Part shown: piece after piece, positions 35,128 to 47,953 of the stretch
Position numbering within the stretch: position 1 is the first letter of the stretch
Layout: each line of letters opens with the position of its first letter
Assembly: GCA_035610835.1 (NCBI GenBank)
Contig: CM069446.1
Location: forward strand, 1,627,001-1,691,000
DNA length: 64,000 bases
Direction: 5' to 3'
Source: Ophiura sarsii
Lineage: Eukaryota > Echinodermata > Ophiuroidea > Amphilepidida > Ophiuridae
Notes under the pieces: model-generated
Databases searched by the model: none
What the model saw: the letters and a program-made list of their open reading frames with translations, nothing else
Told to the model about the DNA's origin: nothing
Program-made: the position numbers and the translations under genes

Positions 35128-37681
35128 CAAATTCATATTCAAAGTTCCAGTATGTCATGTGCACTTGTGAGAATGTTCACGCTACATTATTTTTTACACT
35201 TTTCGTGCTTCAACCAGCTACCGCGGGAAAAAACCTGCAAATGTATACATGTTGTGTATAAGTCTCTGTGTAATAAACTTTCAAATCACGAATGTAAAAT
35301 CATGTAAAATGGCTCAAAATTGACAAATCGTGAAAAACTAATCTCTCAAAAATTACCACTTTTACAGTTCAATTCCTCCATTTTTGACTGTTTGGATGTT
35401 TTGGTATGTGTGTCTCTCCCCTTCCATGACAAATTACCCTTTTAAAACTTCTTTTCCAGTCCAAGCATCATACCCCGCTTGTAGTACAATGGCTGCCCTT
35501 TCAAAATAAAGAGTGTTTCTATTCTAATGCAAAAGATTGCAAAAAATTGTTATGTTGTCCTCGACCGCCCGCTTGTCAGATTTAGGGCCGCTCCGATTTC
35601 TTTTTCTTTTTTCAGATTTTCAGATTTTTTTCAGATTTTTTTCTTCTTCAGATTTGTTTTGTTTTGTTAACAGTTTAAATGGCATTGAATATTAAGCTAA
35701 GTGTTTGTTGGCTGAACTTTGAGCTTCCGCTGGTATAAGAATTTTGTATTTATTTTAAAAATCCGCCCGCCCCTCCTCTCTCAGAGCTCTGGAGGACAAC
35801 CAAACTTTTTTTTTTTTGCCTTATTGTTGGTCATCACCACCAATAACCAGTTATTGATGGTGATGGAATAGAAACACTGAGAGGCACTTGCAATCTTATG
35901 TATATTTAAATATTAACATAACTAACAAATTGTAGATGCTTTACATTACAATTGCACTGATGTTTTATACATTTTGGTTTGTATATTTTGATAATATATT
36001 ATTATTGTAATGTGCAACTTATGATGGCGATCATTATTATACTAGTATTGAAAGAAGAGAATCTAATTATCAATAATGATCAATAAAAATACATTTAATG
36101 TATCAATTATGTGGAGAAAGTGTGTTATTAGTTAGGTGTTGATCTCAATAAGGCCTAAAATTGGAAATTGTTTGTTCGGTGTAAACAACAAGTTGGTTTA
36201 TCGGTCAAATTTCTTGATTTTACATTACCTGTACTACATGAAGCTACAAGGATAATATATGATGGGATCGTTTTGAAGAAATAAGGTATTAGGTCAGGCG
36301 GACATTGTTTTGGTTTGTTTTGGTTTTTGAAATTCTGGTGATTTTATACAATTTTCAATCATTTTTAAAAATTCTCAAAAAAATTAAATACATAAATTGT
36401 CTAAATAAAAAATAAAATAATTACCATTACAAAATTTGCCTCTGCTTCTCTGTAATCTTTGTTGTGACCCCTGATTAGAACAAATTTACTTAACGATTAT
36501 TAAACAATAGTTTGGGGATATTGAACTTTTAACCAAATAAATAAAACTATTACACTATACAGGGTGAATCAGAAACAGTTGTGCACGGATTGAAATGGCT
36601 CTTTGACCTTGATGTGTGCATTCAACCATGAGATTGTTGTCTGTTTGAAGGTATTTTCTAGTTCATCTTCCAGAAAAAAGAAAGTAATCAACTGAAAAAT
36701 AAACAAAATGTGACAAGTTTTGTAGTGACCCTTTTTTCACCATTCCAATGGGATTTACACATTAAAGACATGTGGCATGATCATGATGATAAAACAGAGC
36801 GATCGTTCACTCTGGCATACAGTGCAACAGGCCATAAACTTTCTGAACAGACAATCTCATTTTCGTGGCAAAATTAACAAAATGGCCGCCAAGGTCAAAT
36901 GTCACATATTTACTCTTTTTATTATATATAAATGACCGAACAAGATATTAATCTGTTGATCAATACAAAGTTTTCCTTGATGTTTCAGCTTTCAAATACA
37001 ATTGCCTATTTACCTTTTTAATACAGATAAAAGAAACTTATCCATCGTAAACATTATTGACATCAGTGTACTTTTATCTTACATGGTCACAAAAATCATG
37101 TTTTAAGTGGTTTCACTAATTTTCATGTATTTCCTATAAATATAAATATATTTGTATTTCCTATAAATCTAAATACTATTTGTGGCGAGTCTGTCTGTCC
37201 GTCCAATGACTTCGGGTGCAGATCCCTGCCCATGTAATCGCTATGCACAGGGATCTTCGCCCCACGTAGACAACAAACTGTTGTTACGCGCTCGCGTATA
37301 AACAAAACAAAACATGGCGCACGCGATTGTCGGCGCACACGTAATGGCGCAGACCGTTAGGTGCGTACGCGTTCGTGGCGCAAACTGGGTATTTTCATGG
37401 GGCGGGTAAACAGTGTAACAGGAAGCCGTCCGGTGGCTAACAAGGATAGGAAAAGGACTCCAATTAACTTTAACTCCCGGGCGTGTTTTTGTATGAGTTA
37501 CACTATATGCATATGATCAGGAGGTAAAAAAGGATCAGATGGCGGGTTAGGGTTAATAAAGGAACTGGGAGCGTAAACCGTAGAAACCGTAGGCCTTCAT
37601 CCAGGACAGTAGCGTATCTCCCGGGGGTCAGGGTGGGGGCAGAGTGCCCCCCCCCCCAGACGTCTTTGACCGGGAAGGCCA

Positions 37682-37870
37682 GCCCAAACTACCGGGCTAA
37701 AAAAAAATCGAAGAGAAGAGAAGAAGAGAGGGAAGAGAGGAAGGGAAAAGGGGAAAGGAGAGGAAAAAGGGGGAAGAAAAGGGAAAGAGAGGGGAAGAAA
37801 GAGAGAAGGGAAAGGAAAAGAAAGGAAAAGGAGAAGAGGAAGATAAAAGGGAAAAGGAAAGAGAAAATCT
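37682..37870. repeat. Polypurine (GA-rich) tract, about 190 bp
   Basis: Almost uninterrupted A/G on the + strand from AAAAAAAATCGAAGAGAAGA onward. Potential triplex-forming. The 79-codon frame at 37633 is a product of this tract. Confidence 0.9.
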
Positions 37871-38740
37871 AAGGGATTTACTTAATTCCCATCAAAATGA
37901 CAACTTTGCCCCTTGCCCGGTATGATGGTGGGCAATTTAGTATAAAAATGGCAAATTTTCTCGCGCATTTGTCCAGGAATATCACTATAGAAGCCCGTTT
38001 GAAAGACAAATGTACCGGAATAATGATCAGATTCGCGTAGATATGTTGTTAAAATTTGGATGCAACGTCATTTGCTGGAATAAACAACCCAGCTGCGCAT
38101 TTATTTTACTTAATAGCGTTCACCGGGAAAAATATCCTTTGCCCCTTAAGACCTCAGAACTTAGACCCCAATATAAAACCCTAATCCTAGGCTTAATAAC
38201 ACATGTACTGAATACGTGGATGCACATGGGGGTAGCCTACCTGGATTTAAGGGCACATGAGGTTCCTGTATTATGGGGATTTGGAATATTAATGGCACCT
38301 GTGATAACTGAATTTTAAGAGCATACACATCCCATAAACCCCAACCCGAGAACCGCCCAACCCACGAACCGCAAAATCTAGTATAAATATATTTGTTCAA
38401 TTTTCAATTGTTCACATTGCCAGACACTCAATTTATACATCTTACTAAAAGTTTGAAACTTGTGTGTGCTATATAACAAATTTAAATTATGGCCTAATCA
38501 CTTGGCTTGTCTGCTCGGGGCTCGGGATGGCCTGTTGCACTGTAGCAAACGAGGCAATATTCACACAAAAGCTTTTTTTAAACACCTCTTAAAAGAGGTA
38601 GCACACTCCCTTGAGCACATACTAAAAACACATTTTTATGTATTTCTGCAACAATTGGCCATCCAAGCTTAGCATAACATTATACCTTATATACAAGTGA
38701 TATACAAAATTTGTAAATTTCAGTGGTCACATGACCCGTT

Positions 38741-39245
38741 GCTATGGTAACGGCAGCCATCTTGGATCATCAATTTTCGTACAAGAACAAATTGTCGACA
38801 AAATATCTCAAAAACTATACATGATAAATTGTTGGAATAAAAGCATATTAAAGCCAAACAGTTTCTCTGTGAAATGAACTAGAATTAGATAATTTGATCA
38901 CTTTATACTAGGTGAAGTATGAAATGTTAAATTATTTTGTGAGATTCTACTTCATTGCACAGGCAATTACATTAGCAACAATTTGACCAAGTTTGAAGGT
39001 TCTAGCCCCTGTAGTTTTTGAGATATGTTTGCCTATTGTCACAATTGTGTTTTTGAGATATCGGCCTTTAAAAGTTTTCAGCATTTAAATTCTGCGTACT
39101 GAAACAAGTCAATGAAGCTATGGTAACGGCAGCCACTTGGATCCTCAATTTTCGTACGAGAACAAATTGCTGATTAAACATCTCAAAATCTATATACATG
39201 ATAAATTGTTGGAATAAAAAGCATATTAAAGCTAACACTTTCTCT
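38741..39245 (+). repeat. Direct repeat of about 129 bp, 376 bp apart
   Basis: 38741-38869 and 39117-39245 share GCTATGGTAACGGCAGCCA, TCAATTTTCGTAC, ACATGATAAATTGTTGGAAT and TTTCTCTG. Non-coding. Confidence 0.85.
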
Positions 39246-39292
39246 GTTGTTTAAAGCTAAAATCTCATTTTTCAGTTTTGCACCCCAGTCAA

Positions 39293-39320
39293 GGGGGGGG
39301 GGGGGGGGGGGGGGGGGGGG
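39293..39320. repeat. 28-G homopolymer
   Basis: Uninterrupted G run followed by AGGGAGGG. Confidence 0.9.
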
Positions 39321-42300
39321 AGGGAGGGTGCTGTGCATAATTTAATAGTTGGAATGTACCATAGCATATTAAAATATTGCACAGTCAAGTCACATTTGTG
39401 AAGGATAATACCTGACAGGTTCATAAATTATAAGTTCTGAATCCATTGCTTCTTCTCAAGTTTTCTAACATATCAAATGAAATTTTAGTTTTATAATTTG
39501 AAATAGAAATATTATGTTTTCTTTGTTGTACTTATGTCTTTAACAAAAGCCCTACATTCATGTAGCCAATGTTCCCACTAAATTTAAATTTCAACTTACA
39601 AAATCCTGTCACATTTTGCTTATTTTTCAGTTGATTTTGAAGATGAACTAGATTAAATACGCTTTATAGATGGTGTGACCGGTGACGTAATGTATTTACA
39701 AATGGGACACCCTCTGTTGATTCCCTCCAGGCAGAATATACAGTAAAGTTAATGAAGACAACATGAAATTTCTTTCTAATGAATTGTAAAACTTATTTTT
39801 TTATTTTTTTTGTGTGAAATGCGATAGCTTATAGCATTCCTAAGCAAGTTTAAAGACAGTTTTGATAACAATTTGCTGTGACACCACAATCTAGTTAGAA
39901 AACCTGATCTGGCCTATGTAAACTATAGGAACTCTTGCCCGGTGTGTTTTGTCTCAAATCAACAGAGGGCGTCCTAAATGTAAACAACGGTCACCTCATC
40001 TATACAAATAACATCAATGTTATGGTTCAATTCACACATCAAGGGGAACGGCCGGCCGTTCCAACGGGTACCCGTGCACATTTTTTTTATTCACCCTGTA
40101 AACATGTATATTGACAAATCCTAAATATTGATAGATTGCCATTTTAATTAACCGGGACTACTTTTCAACCCGTGCTTGTGTTTACATGTTATTAATATCA
40201 TGACTGAACTTTGTACTTGTCAAAGTCAATGGTGCTTAAAACATGTATGAAAGTACGGTAATTATTGTAATATCATGCAATTTTCGGTGTTTTTCCCCAT
40301 TTATCAGTTAAGCTGTTTTATTGCGACTCATAGCGAGCGCGGATTCATATTGGTAAAAGATACACCGGTATTCTTGACCATGATTGTGTAATACCTTCAA
40401 AAACACACCCTTATTTCGCGTTTTCATTCACGCTTATACAACTTTGTATCTGAGTGGCCTCCCCGGGGAGTTTACTTCATGATGCCAGATATGGAACAAT
40501 TTGACATGTGTCAATATTTTTGCACCCTCCACAAGGTCAAAGAACTATTTAAAAACAAAGAGCTCATGGTATAATTCTATACAATTGCAATCATATGCAG
40601 ATAGCACAAAACATGTTTGTTCAATTGATATCCTCTAGAGATAATGCCATGGGGAAATATTCGACGGACCCGACCGACCTATATTTATTTCAAATTCGAT
40701 ATTTATTTGTTACTCTTTTTAATTTCTTTTAATTTTTAAATAATTTCGAAATCATTGAAACAATGAGTAATTGCCCTGTGTTTGACCAGGCTGCAGATAA
40801 ACGGAGGCTCATTTACTTCAACCTTATAACACCACCCTAAAAGAAGGTATTATGCATCATTGATGCTCTCGTTTACTTTCTATTGAAGATAGCAAATGAA
40901 TTGCATTACACTATGATAAAAATCAATATCATTATTGCACCACTATTGTCAAACATTGAGCAAACAAATAAATAACAGTAGTGCTACCTACTGAAGATAG
41001 CATAGAAATTGCATTTTTACATTAGCTTATTACTGATACAACAAAGAGATTTACTTCAGACAATGGTCGTTACTCTATACAGTATGTAGAAAGTTTAAAT
41101 ATTTTTAATATAATTTAAAATAAAATATTCAGACAGGGGCGTAACTAGAGGGGGCATGGGTCACTTCCCCTGCCAGAAGGCTTGCCGCGCTCCCTGATGC
41201 CCCCAAATGAAATTACAAACTCTTATGTATATACAAAAAAAATAGTCGGTTATGCCCTCCCCCTCCATCTGATCACAGGACTGTCCCCAGTGGCGTGGTA
41301 GCTTGGTTAATCATATTGGGGGCCCAAGTGCTACCGCAAGCATATAACGGACATCAAATGCAGCGCCCACTAGCGACCAGCTGAACAATAGGAATCGAAC
41401 CACGGCTAAACATCAATGATCGCTTTGCCCTGATGTCAATTGTCTAAAGCGAACTATTGGAGTCAATATATTAGAAAATTGACAAATCAAATTTATTGCT
41501 GTAATGGTATGGATGTAATGAAATTAGTCAAACCACTATTATGGATGAGATGAGAGCCAAAATGCCATTCCCCTGCAACATAACAGATCGATACAGATAG
41601 TGAAAATTAACGTGTCGCAAATAATTCAAAAATTCAACAAAAATTATAAATGTTTGCAACTTTCATTTCAAGATTTCTCTGTCATTTGTGCATTAAAGAG
41701 AATGATTTCGTCCATAATACTTATTTATACATCAAGGAATGTTTTGATAGCTTACTTATTGAAATTGATTCTATAAATCGTCTAATATCAATGCTCCCGT
41801 AAGTCCCAAAATATAAATAATTAAGTTGTCCCCGGTCAGTCCTTATATTTGGTCATATCTAAAACATTTTTAGTGAGTTCACCACGCTCACCATAGGCCC
41901 ATGAACAATGATGTCAATAAAGAAACAAACTAATACAACAACAAAGAGTTTCAACACATTTCCTAATCGACACTCTGCCCATCAACGGCTAATTATCGGT
42001 GTTTGAACGCACGTCATCTTAGCATATCACACTCTACTACACATGAATGCCTTCATTGCACACTGTTCTATCTGCATTCAAATCCGGCGCCACTACTGCA
42101 CTGATACAGGTATATGTTCATCGGTTAAGCATGAGCGAGTAATTTGACTATGAATAGGGTTGCGAGGTTTTAGAACTGACGGAAAATAGATAGGGAGGTC
42201 GAGGACAACCAAACAATATTTTATTATTGGCCTTCTGGTATTTGGAAAATTTAGTCATGGATGATTGGTTCAATAGTTAAATGCGGTCATTTGGAGAAGG

Positions 42301-42915
42301 CGCTGTATATAATGTCCCTAGTGCTACCACTTGTGGGTGGGGGGGGGGGGGGGCGAGAAATGAAAATGAACCCGGACTTTTATGAGTCAAGAAATGAAAT
42401 TTTCGAATTTGCACCTATTTCTGGCACGATCGAGGTACATTTTGTTTCTAAACCAGCTTGTAGCAAAGAATGTTGCATTTTGGCCTTGGGGACACATTAT
42501 GCGCGCGCAGCGCGCGAATATTTTTCATCTGTGTTCTTTTTTTACCATCATAATTCCATGAATCCTGTGGTCAAATGAACCGACAGTGCCAATCTCAACC
42601 ATTACGCTACAAGGACCGCTAGCAAGCAGCGCTATAAATTGCTGCCCTAAAAACCGGCACCAACTTTAAATATTCGCCTTCCATCAAAGCTGGTTGCTAT
42701 AATGACATAGTTCTCGTGTGCAACCAACCGGCTGTATTGCAACTTAAACGCCCCCCCCCCCCCCCTCTGGCGACGCTACTGCCCCCCCCCCCCCCCCCCC
42801 CCCCCCTCATGCCACCCCACCCACACCCCACCCCACCCCTCTTTGAAAACCTTAGTTACGCTACTGTATTCAGCGGAAAGTGGCACTTTCATGACTTTAC
42901 GTTGTAGTGCAAGGG

Positions 42916-43015
42916 NNNNNNNNNNNNNNNNNNNNNNNNNNNNNNNNNNNNNNNNNNNNNNNNNNNNNNNNNNNNNNNNNNNNNNNNNNNNNNNNNNNNN
43001 NNNNNNNNNNNNNNN
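42916..43015. other. Assembly gap (100 N)
   Basis: Exactly 100 N, a conventional unknown-size scaffold gap. It separates copy 1 with its downstream flank from the upstream flank of copy 2. A C-homopolymer-rich stretch (42751-42838) precedes it. Confidence 1.
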
Positions 43016-44029
43016 GCGAAGGTTTACGCCAGAGATCGTGTTAAGTGCATCCACACGGGCGTGCTAATCCTAACTGCAGCTCGTGTTAAGCGCGTTACTC
43101 CTGAGAAATCTCAGGATTAAATCGGGTCGGAGTAAGGTCGGATTAGTTAACACGGGTGCCGTCCACACGGTCACTACTCGGAAGTTTAACATGGACAATC
43201 GTTAATCCGATCTTACTCTAGACGAATTTACGCCTGTCTGAACGCAGCTTATGCAATAAGTCTGGTCAAGAAAATGGTAAGGTTATTAAATTGGTTCCCT
43301 TCAACACTGTGCCTTGAGTAAGTACCAAAATCCTAGATTTTGGTACCAAGGACTAGTACATTGTATAGTTTGTAAAATTAATTAAGATCGGAAATCTTCA
43401 GAAAAACAGGTCACATACATACTAGCTGCGTAGTGAGTTTTTCGTAACAGTTAATCGCATTCATAGCATTGGTTGTCCGCCTAGTGATTTACTTTGTTTA
43501 CATACGCGTACACCCATGTAAAACGTGGAACAAGACTAATCGGAACCATTTGGAAGTTAGGAACCGATCGTATATTTTTGGATTTGAAATGGTTTAGATA
43601 CGTAATATGACCACGAATTGACCTCATAGAAAACCTCTTCCGGCTGGGAGACACGGACTTTCCATATATTCGCTGTGATTAGGGCCGATTTTATATCATT
43701 AATATTTCATTTTTGGTAGCATTTATGGAGCTGAAAATTAATCTAGGACAGTACATAGCACAGACATGACCCAAGTAAGTTGATACAAGTATTCTAGAAA
43801 TAGGCAAACTAGAAACGAAAATCGGCGACGTCCTATCATATGCTTTCATTTCATAGCTCTCATACTAAGTTGTAGAGCTATGATAAAGCGTTAGAATATA
43901 TTTATGATATTATGATCAGAAATGTAAACCTGCAAGAAAATCTACTTTCTAAAATAATGTGTGAAAATATTGGTTGGTACATGTACAGTAACTCACCATT
44001 TAAAAGTGTTTCCGTGAGTCAAATCAAGC

Positions 44030-44250
44030 ACTATAAAGAAATTATAGGTCAATAAATGCGTATGTGTTGTTTCAAGAGAAATTAGACAAATCAATGCACG
44101 CGCGCTGATGTTGATGTGTGAATATTATGGCACGACCCCGAAGGGGGAGTGCTATTGTGAGCATATCAACATTTGCGCAAGTGCATTGATTTTTCTAATT
44201 TTTCGAGAAACAAAACATACGCATGCATTGACCTAATTCATACACGACAC
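44030..44250. mobile_element. Foldback element, CACTATAAAGAAATTATAGG end
   Basis: Left arm (GGTCAATAAATGCGTATG, AGAAATTAGACAAATCAATG) mirrored by right arm (CATTGATTTTTCTAATTTTT, CATACGCATGCATTGACC). Loop holds GCACGACCCCGAAGGGGGAG. Non-coding. Confidence 0.75.
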
Positions 44251-44582
44251 TATACAAATAAAAATTCACAATTTAAGCATAATTTTGATCTATGTAAAAC
44301 GACTAAAAACACTTTAACAAGTTTGCTAACACCCGCAGTGAAAATTGGTGAACCCGCGAATCTTGAACAACGAATCAAAACAAAACGCGCACTGCGTGAT
44401 TTGAATGACGCACACGCGGAGTGCAGGTGGACACTTTCAATGCACTCTGCGTATTTGTAATTCCTGCTTCCTGATTGGTTCAACACTACATAGAGTGTAT
44501 GAATCTTTGGTAAGACAAATAAAATAAAATGTATCTTCCAAGTCAACGGCAATAAAATGTATCTTCCAAGTCAACTGCAGAT

Positions 44583-44583
<1 letters not shown>

Positions 44584-44624
<41 letters not shown>
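44584..44624. repeat. 41-G homopolymer
   Basis: Longest G run in the window, followed by T and more G. Real length is uncertain in any sequencing technology. Confidence 0.9.
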
Positions 44625-44625
<1 letters not shown>

Positions 44626-45898
44626 GGGGGGTATAAAGAAGAAGAAAAAAGGGGGAAAAGGAAATTGAAAAAAAGGTGGGAAAAAGTTATTATTATTATA
44701 GAACAAGAAAAAAAGCCTATTGAAGAAACATGTGCGGAAATAGCAGGCGCGGTAGGCATAGGCTATTCTAAAACAACCATGGAGAATATAAAATTAGAAA
44801 ATTCCCTTCTCTTTTAGTTCAAAATCAAAAGACGTTGCAATCATGGTTCGTAATAGTCTCATCACGCAAATCACGGCTGGTTTTAAATCAGTTTGTTAAA
44901 CATAATACTAATAGCCATCACAGAAAATTAATAAGAGGAATGACCATGCTTTGTATTCTGAAATGATCTTTTTATGGGCCAGGGTGGTTTGTCCTGTTGA
45001 TTGTCATTCACTTCACTGAAAGTTCACACTAAAGCATTATATAAGGCATAAAAGGCCTGGCCCGACAATTTTATGTCGGAATGGGAAGTTCAAAAACAGC
45101 GGCGAGAAAAGGAGAGTAAAAGTTTATTTCATTAAGAAACCTGATTATGTAGAATATCTTTTCATTCTTTGGTTTAATTTAAACATCACTCTCAAAGTGT
45201 TTCGATATACTGATATAAACACCTGCCATGCCTGACTGGGTTATTCTAGTAATGCGTCCCCACTTGTGTGCTGTATTTAACTTTACTTTTGACCAATAGC
45301 ACGCTGCCTTGCATGTCGCATAGGTGGGGAAATAGGACGACTGTTATTCGGTATCAACAAGCAGATCTGGACACCCCACATGTGCCGATCAAAATACTGA
45401 GCATCTTGCTACATGTATTTAAACGTCGAGAAGGTTTCTTTGAAGTCTAATAATATGGGGAGAGCTAAAAGTAAAAGCAGGCGTGTACGCAGGGGGTGTT
45501 TAAGGTGTAAAACACCCCCCCCCCCTCTTGAGTCTGTCAAAAAAATGAAACGGTAGAATAAATAAGGAGTGAACACCCCCCCCCCCCCTCCTCACCTTTT
45601 TAGTTAGGGGCATCCCCCCCCCTCCCACTTTTTTGGCAACCTCAAACACTTATATTTTATAAAAATGAATTAATGAGGTCTGAAATGGCTAAGAAACTCC
45701 CTCGGTCCTCGGAGACTATCGAAATTCAAAATGTTCTCAAGCAACAGTACTGTAGGTATACCTATATTAAAGCAAAATGCCAGGCAAAAATGTCAAAACA
45801 ATTCCTGGAATGTAAAGGAAAATATAAAGTTTGTGAGTCTTGAAACGGCTTATAAATGCCCTCAACGATCACCTAAATTCAACATTTTCTCAGAGCCC

Positions 45899-46262
45899 TT
45901 AAAGGGACATTAAGTGGTGTTGAACATTAAAAATCGCCATTATTGTTGTTTCTACTAACAAAAAACACAGCAAAACTAGATTTAAACAATATCATCGCTA
46001 TTTATTGAAAAACGCCCTCTATGCAAATATGGTTCGCGTTATGTATCACGCGTACTGCACGGGGATACTGTCGGACGTAAAATGCTGGTCCCGCGGGATA
46101 AGCATTTTTGGAATCGACGTTTTCTTGTACAAAAAGAGCTGATTTTTCTTAATCCTTATAGGTGTAAGTTCATACATGTAATACAATTATAAAAATAAAC
46201 TAATCTCAGTTTTTATCATAATTGAGGGCGCTGCCTCCAACACATCTCTTAGTGTCCATTTA
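45899..46262. mobile_element. TTAA-flanked MITE (AGGGACATTAAG end)
   Basis: TTAA at 45899-45902 with AGGGACATTAAG, and CTTAGTGTCCATTTAA ending at 46262. Matches the degenerate copy at 1585-1892. Confidence 0.75.
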
Positions 46263-46974
46263 AGTGGACCCCGAACCACACGCCGCATTCGCACTGGGTG
46301 TACACAATACCAACACCAGGGACTAGAGGCGGAATCCCACCTTTGACACCTACATTTATCTATATTTAAGCAAAATGATGTGCAAGATGTCAGATCACAG
46401 TCATTATAAGGTAAATAATTATGATAACATTTGTGAGCAAGGCTCAAGATAACAGGTTTTTTCCCGGGAGCTACTTTTTTTCAAAAGAAGTGCCTGGATC
46501 GTTGGATTTATTGAGAACCGGGAGCTACTTACAGTCTACCGGGAGCTAACCTCTTTTTTTATTAAATCCAGCATCAGCATTGTCAAATCGAAATTTGATG
46601 TCTTGGCAAGCTTCCTGGTTGTCAACGGGCGCTGGTTTGGACTAAACATCAGCGCTTGGTTGTTTATTTTTCAGCATTACCGGGTGCTATGGCAGTAGGA
46701 CCGAGGGGTAAAAATCGCCCAGCGCCCGCTTATCTTGAGCCTTGTTTGCGAGCCTTCGTGCAAACGGCTTAGAAATGCCCTCGGCGAGCAATCCGAGCAT
46801 CCAAACATCTTCTAGTCCTGTTTTGGACTTTAAAAAAAAAGGAAAATAAAAATGTTTTATTTTTATACGCGAATCCACATGGATTCACGCTGTAGTGATT
46901 TTACACGAATCTGCACGCGCCGAAATTCTGACCCTGGTATCAATTATTGGTTAGAAATCAACATGGAAGCAGGT

Positions 46975-47515
46975 TAGAAGTGGAAGTCCTCAAGGAAGTG
47001 TTGTGGGGCCTATTTTAGTTTTGTTTATAATCTTCAACGACCTAAACAAATATAGATCTCATTCTTATATCAAAGCATGGTGAGGATCATGTTCGCAGAT
47101 GACACCAAGGTATTTACCCAAATTCGTAGTGAACAAGATGGTTACAAATAGACTACAGGATGACCATGATAAGTTGGGGGGGGGGGGTGGTCGACCCAGT
47201 GGCAACGTCAAGAAATGTGGCGTCATTCACTATGGCAAGCCAAGAGATCAGTTCCAGTATTGAATAAAGGAAGAAGGTGAGGAGAGAAGACAGCTTGGGG
47301 AGGTGGAAGAAGAAAAAGAGGCATCTTTTTTGACAAATCGCTGCGTGTCCTTTACTAAAACATGTCAGTGCTGTCGTCAACAAGGCCAATTACTGGGCCA
47401 AGCGTGTAGTTGGAGTGACCAAGAGATCTTTTGGTGAAAGTTCAGCGTAGAGCCACTAAAATTGTGGGAAACATATGGAAGCTCCCATGCTACAAGATTG
47501 AAGATGTTAAATACA
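46975..47515 (+). pseudogene. Broken non-LTR reverse transcriptase
   Basis: Successive frames show SGSPQGSVVGPILVLF (RT block 4-like), then RIMFADDTKVF with the FADD catalytic box (47087-47119), then a CGV.HYG block and finally QRRATKIVG (about 47443-47469). Frameshifts, a stop after the FADD box and a G run (47177-47186) break it, so it is dead. The family is Jockey/CR1-like. It lies about 290 bases before GDAP2 copy 2 exon 1. Confidence 0.8.
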
Positions 47516-47801
47516 CTGACCTATAAACATGTATGGGTCAAAATGAATTCACAATTTAATATGTTATGCAATTTACTCAACAAAAGTGTAATAATTTCAC
47601 TCGTGTATAAATTACAAACTTTGTTTGTCTTAAATTACAGGTAAGGGACCCGAACACTGCAAACAAGACACTTCATTGCCATGTGAATATCAGCCCTCAA
47701 TACCAAGCAAGCTTATTTAATGAAAAACTCTGAAAACACAAACTGTGTGAAATATTGACTGACAAGTGTGGTTATCAGAAAGTCTTTGACTGAGTTGAGG
47801 G

Positions 47802-47953
47802 ATGGATCCAATAGGAACTCAGTCTGGTATAGTTAAGGCTCAAGATGTGACAAGATGGCAGGATACAGAGGTGCCCAAATATGGCGTCACAGAGGCACAG
47901 CATACATCTAGGTTTCCATGCCAACCAGATATCAATAAGAAGATTGCCCTATG
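47802..47953 (+). CDS. GDAP2: GDAP2 copy 2 exon 1 (start codon)
   Basis: ATG at 47802 with G at -3 and G at +4; an in-frame TGA lies two codons upstream (47796-47798), so translation starts here unless an upstream exon is joined. Encodes residues 1-50 plus TG of the split Trp: begins MDPIGTQSG and ends DINKKIALW, parallel to MDPLGAPSQ and KVVLW in human GDAP2. Donor TATG|GTAAGTA. Too short and too split to stand out as an open frame; found by its fit to exon 2. Confidence 0.92.

Larger units (their letters stand above)
36557..40100. mobile_element. Possible 3.5-kb foldback element, TACAGGGTGAATCAGAAA ends
   Basis: Left TACAGGGTGAATCAGAAA and GTGCACGG; right CCGTGCAC and TTATTCACCCTGTA. An inner inverted match supports one unit: CTAGTTCATCTTCCAGAA with CAACTGAAAAATAAACAAAA (36658-36720) is mirrored at 39597-39653. 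The middle contains unrelated repeats (polypurine, G run, direct repeats), so it is either composite or two nearby elements of one family. Confidence 0.55.
20180..42915. other. Intergenic block up to the assembly gap
   Basis: No conserved gene found. Contents are inverted-repeat elements and LINE fragments (listed individually), G/C homopolymers, a polypurine tract and long AT-rich unique stretches: 20791-21720, 22648-23520, 23861-25165, 26525-27836, 35128-36556 and 40101-42915. The longest open frames (about 100-150 codons at 26241, 31074 and 38010) show no domain I recognise; the first lies inside a foldback element. Confidence 0.6.
43016..46974. other. Flank between gap and copy 2
   Basis: No gene seen. 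Contains a foldback (44030-44250), the 41-G run (44584-44624), C tracts at 45516-45526 and 45577-45588, and the TTAA repeat at 45899-46262. After the gap, 43016-43240 has inverted motifs (GTGTTAAGTGCATCC, TTAACACGGG, CGTTAATCCGA), suggesting another decayed element. A repeated CGGGAGCTAC motif is at 46467-46547. Confidence 0.5.

Noticed and set aside
38010..38318. 102-codon open frame
   Set aside because: No recognisable motif, lies inside the possible 3.5-kb foldback.
44557..44817. Frame ending in AEIAGAVGIGYSKTT, faintly like a helix-turn-helix transposase start
   Set aside because: The upstream half is translated poly-G and the match is too short to support.
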